A model generated the notes under the pieces. It did not search any database. It saw nothing but the letters and a program-made list of their open reading frames with translations, and was not told where the DNA came from. A program made the position numbers and the translations under genes. 64,000 bases of DNA from Candidatus Hydrogenedens sp. (GTDB taxonomy: Bacteria; Hydrogenedentota; Hydrogenedentia; Hydrogenedentales; Hydrogenedentaceae), in contig DAOSUS010000003.1 of NCBI GenBank assembly GCA_035378955.1, positions 1 to 64,000 on the forward strand, read 5' to 3'. Below are positions 44,709-55,302 of this stretch, piece after piece (positions within the stretch are counted from its first letter, which is position 1; each line of letters begins with the position of its first letter).

Positions 44709-45959
44709 ATGGCTAATTTTCGTTTAGGGTTTATCGGTGCTGGATTTATTGCCCGTTTTCAGACAAAAGCATTACAAGGTGTCCGTGGGGTAGAACTTGC
44801 AGGTGTTTATGCTCTAAAAGGGGTAGGTGAACTTTCCTCTTTATCGAAACGATTAGGCGTTGGAGATTGTAAGGTTTATAAAAATATTAAAGACCTTTGT
44901 GAAAATGTAGATGCGGTTGCTATATTTGCTCCGAATTTCGCACGATTAGAGATTATGCAAAAAATTGCGGATGCAGTTAAGGGAGGGGCAAAAATTAAGG
45001 GGATTATTTGTGAAAAACCTTTGGGAAGAACCGTAAAAGAAGCCATGGAATTGGTAAGCATAGCAAAATCAACAAAATTACCTACAGCCTATTTTGAAAA
45101 TCAACTTCACATGAAAGCTATCCGCAGTCAGAAATCGCAATTAGCATCTGTTGAAGAAGTTATGGGACCCATAGCGTTGGCTCGTTCCTCCGAAGAGCAT
45201 TCCGGTCCTCATGAAGGCTGGTTCTGGGACCCAACAAGACAGGGAGGAGGAGTTCTCTGCGATATGGGTTGTCACAGCATTGCCTGTTGCTGGTATGTAT
45301 TAACTCCCCAGGGGAAACCTGTAAATTATTTGAAACCTATCAGCGTATCTGCAGAGGTAGGACTACTAAAATGGGGATTGCCTCGATGGAGAAAAGAATT
45401 GTTAAAGAAAACAGGAGTAGATTATAGCAAAACACCCGGTGAAGACTTTGCTACAGGGATAGTAACTTTCCAAAATCCTAAAACAGGACAAATTGTAAAA
45501 GGGCAATTTACAAATTCCTGGATGTATGATAAACAAGGGCTGCGATTGATGATGGATGGTTTAGGTCCCGGATATGCATTTGAGTTTAACTCCCAGATGT
45601 CTTCGCTACAAGTTTTCATTGGAGATTCTGCTGCAGAAGCAGTTGCCGATGCGGAATCAGCGTTAGAAAAATCAACAGCAAGTCGTGGATTATTGATTGT
45701 AGAACCCAATGAACCTGATTTATATGGGTATGTAGATGAAATTTGCGATGCTATAAATTCCTTCCAAAAGGGGAAAGATGCTTTTCTAAACTTTGAATAC
45801 GGATTGGAAATAACCAAATTATGTCAAGCCGCTTATATGTCCGCAGAACAAAAACGGGTAATTGACTTAACAGATAAAAATACCCAGAAAGAATTAGAAA
45901 ATTATGTTTCATTAATAGCACAAGGTAAAGGTAGAGAAGTTTTACAAATAATAGAATGA
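44709..45959 (+). CDS. Gfo/Idh/MocA-family oxidoreductase
   Basis: 416 residues from ATG 44709, preceded by AAGGAGA; the frame extends 29 codons further up without a site. N-terminal Rossmann domain with LGFIGAGFIARFQTKAL and the EKPLGRT motif typical of the family; C-terminal beta-sheet substrate domain. Catalytic Lys is in EKP and the His in MGCHSIACCW. Oxidises or reduces a sugar, inositol or related polyol using NAD(P). Monocistronic, with a strong terminator. Confidence 0.92.
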   Translation: MANFRLGFIGAGFIARFQTKALQGVRGVELAGVYALKGVGELSSLSKRLGVGDCKVYKNIKDLCENVDAVAIFAPNFARLEIMQKIADAVKGGAKIKGIICEKPLGRTVKEAMELVSIAKSTKLPTAYFENQLHMKAIRSQKSQLASVEEVMGPIALARSSEEHSGPHEGWFWDPTRQGGGVLCDMGCHSIACCWYVLTPQGKPVNYLKPISVSAEVGLLKWGLPRWRKELLKKTGVDYSKTPGEDFATGIVTFQNPKTGQIVKGQFTNSWMYDKQGLRLMMDGLGPGYAFEFNSQMSSLQVFIGDSAAEAVADAESALEKSTASRGLLIVEPNEPDLYGYVDEICDAINSFQKGKDAFLNFEYGLEITKLCQAAYMSAEQKRVIDLTDKNTQKELENYVSLIAQGKGREVLQIIE

Positions 45960-45980
45960 AATACAAAATGATATAAAAAA

Positions 45981-46017
45981 AACAATAAATCGGAGTTTTC
46001 AACTCCGATTTATTGTT
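45981..46017 (+). terminator. Terminator after the Gfo/Idh/MocA gene
   Basis: AACAATAAATCGGAGTT pairs perfectly with AACTCCGATTTATTGTT (17 bp) around TTC, followed by TTT. Confidence 0.93.
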
Positions 46018-46118
46018 TTTATACAGAATTTTCCCATTCATGTTCTCTTTGTGATAAAATATATATGCTACAAATTGTATTTGATTATTCAACTGAAAAT
46101 AAAACAAGGTTATTTTTG

Positions 46119-49100
46119 ATGAAAGATTTTCTTTATATCAATAACAAAATATTCAGAAAAAATTTATGTTTTTTTCTTTTATCATTATTAATTTTTCTCT
46201 TTTTATTCACTCATCCAGGCTTTTCAGAATTAAATGCTGAACAAAAAATAATAGAAAAACAAGATGGACTAAATATTACCCAAAGTTTATCGCAAAACCC
46301 AGATTGTGCTGTAGACTCTTTTCTTGATGTATCTGTTGAATTAACATATTCGGGAGAAGAGCCCCTGCTTACATTAGGAGTAGAAGAAATAGTCCCTGAT
46401 GGGCTTGTTTTTGAAGCAGTCATAAGTGGTTCTGCACCTCCATTGCAGCCTTCAATAGGTGCCTCTGGAATCTTAGAATTTGGCTGGATTTTTGTTCCAT
46501 CTTTTCCTGTTTCTTTTACATTTCGTTTAAGATTTGCACAACCTATTAGTGGGGGAAATCAATCCATTACAGGAACTGGTATTTATGGATTATCTGGGGA
46601 CCCTCAAAAAACAGAACCTATTGTCTCCTATTTTGATTGTCCGATTACTGAAGGTCAAATCGAAGGGGAAGGGATAGTTGAAGGTAGCACTGAAGGTAGT
46701 GAAGGAGAAGGAACATTTGAAGGAGAAGGTATAGTGGAAGGAAGTCTTGAAGGTATTGAAGGGGAGGGAACATTCGAAGGAGAAGGGTCTTCGGAATCCG
46801 TTTCATTTAATATATCTTCAAAATCGGGCGACCTATACTCCCCTGAACAAGAAATGGAATTTGAAGTAAATATTTCATATTTAAATCCTCTGGAAATTAC
46901 CGCATTAGGGGCAAAAGTATTTTTACCTAAGTATTGGCAGTTTGTGAAATTTATTTCCGGGTCTCCTCCTCCTATATATTATTTTGATACAGAAACGGGT
47001 CAAATAGAATTTGCATGGATATTTGTCCCATCTGGAGGAATTACTTTCTCTTTTTCCGTTCGTGTGTCTCCTGAAACGGAGGGTATACAAGAAATTTCGG
47101 GTTATGGTATATACAGAACAACTGGGGACCAAATTACAACAAGTATCTCTAAAATATATTTAACACCTGTTCCAAAACCAGACCTTGCTTTTATTTCAGG
47201 GACAGTTACGCCCACGACACCTTTTTCTCAAGGAGTTATAACAATTAAATATACAGCTCAAAATACAGGTTTTGTAAATATCGACAATAAAAGTTGGATT
47301 GATTGTTTCTACTTATCCAACGATGAACGGCTTGACGAAACAGATATTGAAATAACTTGTATTACCAATAATACTTCTGTTTCTGTAGGGGAACAATATA
47401 CAAATACATTAAAAGCAAAATTACCTTCCTCCATATCTGGTAATTTTTATATTCTTACTTACCTTAACAAAACAAAGACTGTTTATGAAGAGTCAATGGG
47501 TAATAATATTGGGGTTATCGAAATCATACAAATACAACCCCGAGAATATGATTTTCAACTCACTACAGATATAACAGAAGGAAATACAGGGATACCTATT
47601 CCTATTAGAGTGTATGCATATAATCCTGAAAATCTACAACCTGCTGTAGGGAAACAAATTATTTTACAAATTACCCATCGAGGATTTTCAGAAACAAACT
47701 CATTTACTACGGACTCAGAAGGGAACATATACTATACATATTACCCTGTATCAAACACGGAAGGAGGAATATACAGCATTTCAGCCAAAGATGCAAGGGA
47801 AGAAGATTATCCTATTACTAAAGAAGTCTCATTGCGGGGACTTACCATAACTCCTACAAATTATTCCCTTGAAGTTATCCCTGATAAAATATATACTATT
47901 CCTTTTGATATTATTAATTTAGGAGATACGGAAGAAAAACAATTAACATTCGTAGTAACGGGAATACCCTCTGATTGGAATTATGATTATGTTATTCCAT
48001 CTTCCATACAAGGTCAATCTAAGGAAACTTGCAAACTTGTTCTGTATTCAAAGCCAACAACACAAAATAATTTTCCTATAACACTTAGTTTGCAAAGTAA
48101 TTCAGGAACTCGCGCTACGGCTCAATACGATATTAGTCCCAAACCCTATCAAACGATAATTACATCTATGCCTGAAGAGGTTTCTCTGCCTTTGGTTATT
48201 GGGGAAACCCAATTTTATACGATAGAACTAAAAAACCCAGGTGGAAAAGACTCGGGACCTGCTCAGATACAATTAGAGCCTAATAATCCTAATATTCATT
48301 TAGTTAGTCCAAATGCAATTTACAATATTCCCGCAGGTGAAAGTTATTTTGTTTCTTTACAGGTAGGCATCCCTTTTATTGAAATACCCGAACCTATAAA
48401 TACCTCTCTTTCTATAAATTTTCAATCTGGGTTAAATGTTTCTATTCCTGTAAAAATTATTCCAGATACCACAAAAAGTTTAACAATAAATGTTTTAAAC
48501 AAATATACGAATGAATCCATCCATAATGCAGATGTTTCTATCGTTAATGAAAGTACTGTTCTCTATTCTTCTAAAACAAATAACGATGGAAAGATTGAAG
48601 TAAACCACCTTCCAGAAACACCTTTTTCTATAGTTGTAATGAGCGAAGGATTTGAAAGTCAAACCTATTTTATATCCCATTTAAAAAATACTCATGAAAC
48701 AATTGACATTCATTTAGAACCTTTCTCATCGGAACAATTCTGGTGTTATACTATTGATGAGAATCAGAACCCTTACCTCACTTCAATATCAAATACATCC
48801 ACACTGGAACCGAACAATACTTCTGCATTAACAATATCACCAGGTTATATTCCTTTTATCACCACGGGTTCACCTTATTATTCTACTCTTTCCATTACGA
48901 ATCAAGGGAACAATCCTGTACATGATGTATATTTATATCCATATCAAACTGATTTATTAAATACACAGTATCCTGTGCAATATTTAGGGACCATCGAACC
49001 TCAATCTTCCATTAATATTCCTGTTATTACACAAGTTTCAGAATTTTTTGACTTTGATTCTATATGTTCTTCATCAGTTTTGACAGGTATTACTTTCTCG

Positions 49101-52100
49101 GAACAAATAAATAATAAAAACATGTCACAATTCATGGTAATACCTTTATGGAATACGGGGGCTTTATGTCCTGATTATACCCCTGTCTATGGAGACCTAT
49201 ATCAAATAAAAGAAACAAAGCCTGAGACAGTCATTGTTCCAATAAACATTCAAGTATTACTACTCGATAATCAATCTAATCAAGAAGTACCCATTCTTTC
49301 CTATTCAACGGGACAAATGACACTATCTACCGGCGAGGTCTTACCTATCACAATGAGAGTAGCCAATCAGATAGGACTTTATGAGCAAATGAATATTCAA
49401 TGGCAAATTAAAAATACGGAAAATGGAGAAGATATAACATCTCTGTTTCAGATTTATGAATTATCTAATTTGAATAAAACAACCATGTCAAAAGATAGTA
49501 TAAAGAAAAAACAATGGCTGGTTTATCCGTTAAATGAATTTTGGGAGAATCCTACATCTGAAATTAGTTTGTCTGCACAAATTTATATTACTTCTTTACA
49601 GGGAACATGGGATATATCCTCTCCCCCACTACCTATAAAAATCCTTTCTCAACCGATATTAACGGAGCATGTATTTTCCCCGCAAATACACGAGTTGCAA
49701 ATTTCATCCAGTGCAGAAAACCCTCAAGAAACAGTCCTCCCATTAGCCATTCTATCTTCCCCGTCAGGTAATATTAATTATCCTGTAAAATTTGAATGGG
49801 AGGATATTCAATACATACATGAAACGGGTAGTATTGCGTCTTTGTCTTTAATTCAAACGAAAATAAACGGAATAAAAACAAATTATCCACAATTAACTTA
49901 CAACAACCTTTCTTTTGAAAAAGAACAGGCTCTTTCCTATCTATGGTATTTTCTATCTCCACCTCTTTCCAATAAATGGAATCTAAACTCTCGATGGACA
50001 TATAAAAATGATAAGGGAAGTCCATTACCTCTTATAACAAAGGAACAGTATCACGATTTAATCCATACTATTGAAATTACAGGAGATAATGCTTCAATAA
50101 TTACTGGATTGCTTAGCAACGATGATAATGATGGACAAAGAATACCTGACAATATTTATTTACCTGATGGAAAAACTTTAAGTATTTCCGCACCATCAAA
50201 TCCTGTATGGGTGCCTACAAGAAATTCCCCCAAAGAATACGGAATTTCTTACACCTCTTTACAACAGACTGATTATGTTTATTTACATTCCAATTTTCCA
50301 GAAGATGTTCCTGAAAATGCCGTTATTCTTCGTATCCGAAGAATAGATATGAGTGTTATTCCATCTGCAAATTATTGGGTCAGTAGACCTACGAATACGA
50401 GTCATAAACATGACCTTGAAAAACCCTCCTTACACTTTGTTGACAAATCTGGTTATAACTCATATATCGTAGAATTTCAATCAGAATCATTAGAAAATCA
50501 GCCTCCTATAGCCAATGCAGGAGAAGATATAACAAATGTATATCGTCCATCATCTATTACTCTTGATGGGACAGGTTCCTACGACCCTAATGGGGACCGA
50601 ATTAATTATTCATGGAGTCTTATTAGTAAACCTTTTGATAGTTTTGAATATCTAAGAAATGCAAATACTGCAAATCCTATTTTAATTCCCGACCTTCCAG
50701 GAACCTATATTGCACAACTTATTGTTTCAGACGGTTTTGCACAAAGTGAACCCGATACTGTTATTATTGAAGTCATTAATCGTCTACCTGAAATTATAAT
50801 TAATGGTCCACAGAAAGCACGGCCTCGTGATATTGTTACATTAGATGCGTCATCAGTAATAGACCCGGACGGAGATGAAATAAACTTTCTTTGGAAATTG
50901 GTAAAAAAACCTGATAACAGTCGTGTATCTCTTCAGGGGGTTTTAAATAATATTGTAACAATTACACCGGACTTATTAGGTCAATATGAATTTATATTGT
51001 ACATTTCAGATGGCTTTGATAATTCGTTTATGCAATGGCAATTAGATGTTTATAATCATCTCCCTGAAATTGCGATTAATTTTCCGACCCCTGTTTATTT
51101 GAATACCAATGTTTCTATTTCTGCATCAGCAACTTTTGACATAGATAATGACCCATTATCATATCAATGGCGATTGGTATCAGCACCTGCGGGAAGTAAT
51201 TCAATACTTAGTTCAACATCACAACCCGAAATTAGTTTTATATCCGATAAACGAGGCACTTATACATTGAAACTTGAGGTTTCCGATACTTATGAAAAAA
51301 CAGATAAAACCATCTCTATACAATGTGTAAACAGGAAACCCCAAACAATTGTAACCCCCAGTGCTATTGAAATTCCTCATGGTGAAACGGTTCTTTTCGA
51401 TGCTACACAAAGTTCTGATTCAGATAATGACCCACTTACTTTTAATTGGGAACTTCTATCCCGACCTATATTAAGTAGCGCAGAGATTTATTTAATTCAA
51501 AATAATATAGCTGGGCTAAAAACAGATGTCCCAGGGAAATACAGTGTTACTCTTCAAATAAATGACGGTTTTGAATCGGGTGAGTTAGTAACCTCACAAA
51601 TTACAGCAACGAATAGTTCTCCCGAAATACAATGTCCGGAACAACCTATAACAGGTTCTGTAGGGCAACCTTTAACCATACCATTACCTGAAACAGATGA
51701 CCCAGAAAATGACCCTCTTACATATTCCTGGAAAATTATTTCAAAACCAGTAGAAAGCACGATAGGTTCTATAAACTCAACAGAACCTGAATTTACATTC
51801 ACACCTGACCGTAAAGGAACTTATGAGATTCAAGTTACGATATCAGACCCATGGGGAGGTAATGCTTCTTGCGTTATTACTGCAGAAATTTCTAATCAAC
51901 GCCCTGTAGCGATAATTCAATCCGAAACACAGGGGTTTATAAATAGCCCTGTACCTCTCTCCGCAGAAGATAGTTATGACCCCGATGGAGATACTATCAA
52001 GGGTTATCAATGGACACTCATTGCTAAACCTCAGGGAAGTTTTGCTCAATTATCCAATCCTGCAGAAGTTATAACACAACTGATACCTGACCGTCATGGG

Positions 52101-54002
52101 GATTATCAAGTGCAACTTCAAGTTTACGATGGAAATATGTGGAGTAATCCGGTTATAGCAATAATTACTACGGAAAATCGTCAACCCGTAATTACTATAA
52201 TTTCTTCTGAATATCTTGAAATTGGAACTACTAATGTTTTAGATGCATCTTTAAGTTACGACCCGGATGGAGATGAACTTTCCTTTAACTGGAAACTCCT
52301 CGATAAACCCAAACGGAGTAAAACGGAATTAAGTAATAACGTTGAGTCTATTTGTTCCTTCATACCCGATTACCCGGGATATTATTCTATTGAATTACTT
52401 GTATCAGACCCATATTCCTCTGTAGTTCGTTCGGAAATCGTTCTCAGGACTCTTAATGTCCCACCAATAGCAATCATATCTGCCCCTCAGATAATAAAAA
52501 TAGGCGATGAAGTAACAATAGATGGGACAGGTAGTTATGACCCCGATGGAGATACTATTACATATCAATGGCAGTTATCTTTCCGACCTAATGATAGTCA
52601 AACTACTTTAAGTTCATTAACAGAACCTACAACACGATTGTATATTGACAAAGAAGGAACTTATACTATTGAACTTCAAGTTAACGATGGAAAGACAACA
52701 TCGGATATAACAAAAATTTCTCTTTCCACAGGGAATGTGGCTCCTGTAGCAATTGCAGGGACAGATAGAAATGCAGTAGTAGGGACACAGTGTTATCTTG
52801 ATGCAAGTTCCAGTTATGACCCCAATAATGATGAGTTAGTTTATATCTGGGAAATCATATCAAAACCTGTTGGAAGTCAGGCAGAACTTTTTGATGCGAA
52901 TTCACCCAAACCTTACTTTATACCTGATGTGGAAGGCGATTATGAGATACAGTTAATCGTCTCCGATGGGAAACTATTCAGCAAACCTGTTCTCGTTAGA
53001 GTCAGTACCACAAACAATCCTCCTGTGGCTCAATTGAAACAAGATAATTTTCAGGTACATGTGGGGGATATTGTTACTATTGATGGTTCAGATAGTTATG
53101 ATGTAGACAACACTCCTATTTACTATGAATGGATATTATTGTCAAAACCCGAAAACAGTGCAGTAATAATACAAAATGCAGACCAACCGACTATCACATT
53201 AAACATAGACAAAAAGGGCTTCTATCAGGGGACACTTGTTGTCAATGATGGTTTCTTAAGAAGTAACACAGTAAACTTCCAGATTACATGTATCAATCGT
53301 TCTCCTGTGGCTGTTATTAAAGGACCTGAAACAGCATTTATTGGAGATGAAATAATTCTGGATGGTTCAGATAGTTATGATTCTGACATGGATGTAACTG
53401 AATTGAAATATAAGTGGTCTATTGTTTCTATACCGACAGGAAGTTCTGTTGCTTTATTAAACCCCACGGCAAAAATTATTAATTTTACAGCAGACATAGA
53501 AGGAACTTATGAATTCCAACTTGTTGTAAATGACCAGGAAATAGATAGCAGCCCGATAAGACATAAAATAACTGTTACTTGTAATAAGCCGTCACCTCCT
53601 TCAGGAATTTCTGCTACTGATGGAATTTACCCTGACAAAATTTTTATCTCATGGAATTCTTCCCCGGGAGCCGTAGAATATCGTGTTTACAGGAACGATG
53701 AAAATAACCTCGCATCTGCTGTTCCTATATCACCATGGACAAGTAACCTCTATTATGAAGACATAATAATCATTGAACCTCAAGAGCAGAATAAAACTAC
53801 TTGTGGATGTTCATCAAATTGCAATGATATGTGTAATCCTCATGGGAAAACGATAACAAAATTTTATTGGGTTATTGCAAGAATTAACAAAACCTGTGTT
53901 AGTGATTTTAGTAATTTGGAAAGTGGTTCTGTTAAGATTTCCTCTTCAAACCAAAAATTACCAGACTTTATTTGTAATATTTTAAGAATTTTTGCAAACT
54001 GA
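46119..54002 (+). CDS. Giant secreted protein with EGEG linkers, CARDB-like and 11 PKD-like domains
   Basis: About 2627 residues. I take the start at ATG 46119 (MKDFLYINNK; AAGG about 9 nt upstream) rather than 46065; the hydrophobic signal (LCFFLLSLLIFLFLF) is identical in both. After the signal come two DUF11-like beta domains (each with LxVSVELTYSG or LSYLNPLEITAL-type openings), separated by Glu-Gly 'EGEG' linkers at about 205-240; a CARDB-like domain near 355-460; several uncertain beta-sandwich blocks to about 1460; 11 PKD-like repeats (PVAIIQSETQG, SLSYDPDGDELSFNW-type, WKLxxKP core) from about 1460 to 2490; and a C-terminal fibronectin III-like domain with a Cys-rich TTCGCSSNCNDMC segment. 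Probably a surface adhesin. Confidence 0.85.
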   Translation: MKDFLYINNKIFRKNLCFFLLSLLIFLFLFTHPGFSELNAEQKIIEKQDGLNITQSLSQNPDCAVDSFLDVSVELTYSGEEPLLTLGVEEIVPDGLVFEAVISGSAPPLQPSIGASGILEFGWIFVPSFPVSFTFRLRFAQPISGGNQSITGTGIYGLSGDPQKTEPIVSYFDCPITEGQIEGEGIVEGSTEGSEGEGTFEGEGIVEGSLEGIEGEGTFEGEGSSESVSFNISSKSGDLYSPEQEMEFEVNISYLNPLEITALGAKVFLPKYWQFVKFISGSPPPIYYFDTETGQIEFAWIFVPSGGITFSFSVRVSPETEGIQEISGYGIYRTTGDQITTSISKIYLTPVPKPDLAFISGTVTPTTPFSQGVITIKYTAQNTGFVNIDNKSWIDCFYLSNDERLDETDIEITCITNNTSVSVGEQYTNTLKAKLPSSISGNFYILTYLNKTKTVYEESMGNNIGVIEIIQIQPREYDFQLTTDITEGNTGIPIPIRVYAYNPENLQPAVGKQIILQITHRGFSETNSFTTDSEGNIYYTYYPVSNTEGGIYSISAKDAREEDYPITKEVSLRGLTITPTNYSLEVIPDKIYTIPFDIINLGDTEEKQLTFVVTGIPSDWNYDYVIPSSIQGQSKETCKLVLYSKPTTQNNFPITLSLQSNSGTRATAQYDISPKPYQTIITSMPEEVSLPLVIGETQFYTIELKNPGGKDSGPAQIQLEPNNPNIHLVSPNAIYNIPAGESYFVSLQVGIPFIEIPEPINTSLSINFQSGLNVSIPVKIIPDTTKSLTINVLNKYTNESIHNADVSIVNESTVLYSSKTNNDGKIEVNHLPETPFSIVVMSEGFESQTYFISHLKNTHETIDIHLEPFSSEQFWCYTIDENQNPYLTSISNTSTLEPNNTSALTISPGYIPFITTGSPYYSTLSITNQGNNPVHDVYLYPYQTDLLNTQYPVQYLGTIEPQSSINIPVITQVSEFFDFDSICSSSVLTGITFSEQINNKNMSQFMVIPLWNTGALCPDYTPVYGDLYQIKETKPETVIVPINIQVLLLDNQSNQEVPILSYSTGQMTLSTGEVLPITMRVANQIGLYEQMNIQWQIKNTENGEDITSLFQIYELSNLNKTTMSKDSIKKKQWLVYPLNEFWENPTSEISLSAQIYITSLQGTWDISSPPLPIKILSQPILTEHVFSPQIHELQISSSAENPQETVLPLAILSSPSGNINYPVKFEWEDIQYIHETGSIASLSLIQTKINGIKTNYPQLTYNNLSFEKEQALSYLWYFLSPPLSNKWNLNSRWTYKNDKGSPLPLITKEQYHDLIHTIEITGDNASIITGLLSNDDNDGQRIPDNIYLPDGKTLSISAPSNPVWVPTRNSPKEYGISYTSLQQTDYVYLHSNFPEDVPENAVILRIRRIDMSVIPSANYWVSRPTNTSHKHDLEKPSLHFVDKSGYNSYIVEFQSESLENQPPIANAGEDITNVYRPSSITLDGTGSYDPNGDRINYSWSLISKPFDSFEYLRNANTANPILIPDLPGTYIAQLIVSDGFAQSEPDTVIIEVINRLPEIIINGPQKARPRDIVTLDASSVIDPDGDEINFLWKLVKKPDNSRVSLQGVLNNIVTITPDLLGQYEFILYISDGFDNSFMQWQLDVYNHLPEIAINFPTPVYLNTNVSISASATFDIDNDPLSYQWRLVSAPAGSNSILSSTSQPEISFISDKRGTYTLKLEVSDTYEKTDKTISIQCVNRKPQTIVTPSAIEIPHGETVLFDATQSSDSDNDPLTFNWELLSRPILSSAEIYLIQNNIAGLKTDVPGKYSVTLQINDGFESGELVTSQITATNSSPEIQCPEQPITGSVGQPLTIPLPETDDPENDPLTYSWKIISKPVESTIGSINSTEPEFTFTPDRKGTYEIQVTISDPWGGNASCVITAEISNQRPVAIIQSETQGFINSPVPLSAEDSYDPDGDTIKGYQWTLIAKPQGSFAQLSNPAEVITQLIPDRHGDYQVQLQVYDGNMWSNPVIAIITTENRQPVITIISSEYLEIGTTNVLDASLSYDPDGDELSFNWKLLDKPKRSKTELSNNVESICSFIPDYPGYYSIELLVSDPYSSVVRSEIVLRTLNVPPIAIISAPQIIKIGDEVTIDGTGSYDPDGDTITYQWQLSFRPNDSQTTLSSLTEPTTRLYIDKEGTYTIELQVNDGKTTSDITKISLSTGNVAPVAIAGTDRNAVVGTQCYLDASSSYDPNNDELVYIWEIISKPVGSQAELFDANSPKPYFIPDVEGDYEIQLIVSDGKLFSKPVLVRVSTTNNPPVAQLKQDNFQVHVGDIVTIDGSDSYDVDNTPIYYEWILLSKPENSAVIIQNADQPTITLNIDKKGFYQGTLVVNDGFLRSNTVNFQITCINRSPVAVIKGPETAFIGDEIILDGSDSYDSDMDVTELKYKWSIVSIPTGSSVALLNPTAKIINFTADIEGTYEFQLVVNDQEIDSSPIRHKITVTCNKPSPPSGISATDGIYPDKIFISWNSSPGAVEYRVYRNDENNLASAVPISPWTSNLYYEDIIIIEPQEQNKTTCGCSSNCNDMCNPHGKTITKFYWVIARINKTCVSDFSNLESGSVKISSSNQKLPDFICNILRIFAN

Positions 54003-54584
54003 TTTAAGTAACAGTTGGGTCTACATGCTCAAACATATGGAACAATCCGATGGTTGAGCGTGTCAAATCGAATATACCGAATAGTGTTCTCTATGAGTGT
54101 AGGAATGGATAGGGAAAATAAAACAATCGAAATAGATAAAATAAAATGGATAAAAGGGACTGACAACTTATAATTTCTTATTTATCCTCAAAAACACATT
54201 TATAATCCTTTTTATAAGACATACAACATATAAGGGTAAAATATTTTTTGTTCTTCCTTTAGGACAGATATTTCGTCTGTGCTTTTTTTCTGATCTCGAA
54301 TCATACTAACAAACACAAATAAAAATAAGTATCATTAATGCAAAGGTCGTAAAAAATATACATTTCATACTTTAAATGTATATACATAGAATTTTTATTC
54401 ATAGAAGACAAAGAAGAACACAGAGAATTTGCTGAAAATATTTTGTAATGGCGAAAAAACAAAAAAATTTGTAGGGGCAATTCATGAATTGCCCCTTTTA
54501 TTATTTTTTTTGCAATAAGGTTTAATTTATTGTTTATAATATAACTGTTAGATGTTAAACTATTGTAATGTAAGGTAAATTTAT
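54003..54584. other. 580-bp intergenic region with hairpin modules
   Basis: Gene-free AT-rich sequence between the giant gene and the acyltransferase. It holds a short stem (GGACAGATATTTCGTCTGTGC at 54262-54282, ACAGA/TCTGT), an 'accacaaag'-style fragment (about 54400-54430) and the perfect palindrome listed at 54474. No RNA gene recognised. Confidence 0.55.
54474..54495. repeat. Perfect intergenic palindrome (GGGGCAATTC type)
   Basis: GGGGCAATTC and GAATTGCCCC form a perfect stem around AT, preceded by GTA and followed by TTTT. Same kind of module as 40875-40904. Confidence 0.7.
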
Positions 54585-54652
54585 ATGATTAAAGCAAGAG
54601 CAGGCAAAGTAAATTTTTTTTAGGTGCAGGAGCAACATTAATTTTAAGATTA

Positions 54653-55222
54653 TTGGGTTGGAAGGTACAAGGTCCTCCTCCTCCCTACCCTAAATATGTT
54701 GTTATTTTTGCACCTCATACATCTAATTGGGATGGATTGGTAGGAATTTTATGTAGTTTTGCATTAAGGGTTCGTGGAAATTGGTTAGGCAAAGGTTCTT
54801 TATTCAAAGGTATTTTTGGTTGGTTTTTGAAAAGAATTGGAGGAATTCCCGTAGACCGTTCTACACCTCATCGATTTGTAGAACAGGCAGTTGAACTTTT
54901 TGAAGGAAATGAACAAGTGGTTCTCGCTATTGCACCTGAAGGCACAAGGGAATTTAGCGACCATTGGAAAAGCGGTTTTTATCATATTGCCTATCATGCA
55001 AAAGTTCCTATTGTTTTCGGCTTCTGGGATTATAAAACTAAGAGAGTTGGAAATTCTGGTGTTGCGTTAATACCAACAGGAAATATAGAAGAGGATTTAA
55101 AAATCATTCGCGATACATATAATCAATTCTTGCCGAAATATCCTGAATGTAGAAGCCTCGTTCAATTTAAAGAAACACAAATCTTGAAAATAAACAAACC
55201 CTCAGACCAAAACCACAAATAA
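54653..55222 (+). CDS. PlsC-type 1-acyl-sn-glycerol-3-phosphate acyltransferase, N-terminus frameshifted
   Basis: 189 residues as an open frame from TTG 54653, but the natural start seems to be upstream. HTSNWD is the HxxxxD catalytic motif and PEGTRE the EGTR motif of lysophosphatidate acyltransferases. The frame has no start or ribosome site at 54653; one frame over, ATG 54585 opens MIKARAGKVNFF and reaches the end of a T8 run (54614-54621) where a stop follows. One extra T would join the two into one protein with FFLGAGATLILRLLGWKV, a plausible start for this small family. Either a real mutation, slippage or a sequencing error. Transfers acyl chains to make phosphatidate. Confidence 0.78.
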   Translation: MGWKVQGPPPPYPKYVVIFAPHTSNWDGLVGILCSFALRVRGNWLGKGSLFKGIFGWFLKRIGGIPVDRSTPHRFVEQAVELFEGNEQVVLAIAPEGTREFSDHWKSGFYHIAYHAKVPIVFGFWDYKTKRVGNSGVALIPTGNIEEDLKIIRDTYNQFLPKYPECRSLVQFKETQILKINKPSDQNHK

Positions 55223-55302
55223 AAATTTGTAAAAGGGCCATCATTTTTGTAATATTATTCATAAATATAAAATTCAATAAAAACAATTAAAGGGTATAAG
55301 AT

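Noticed and set aside
54003..54584. tRNA or small RNA gene in the 580-bp gap
   Set aside because: No cloverleaf or conserved TTCGA-type box was seen; only hairpin modules.
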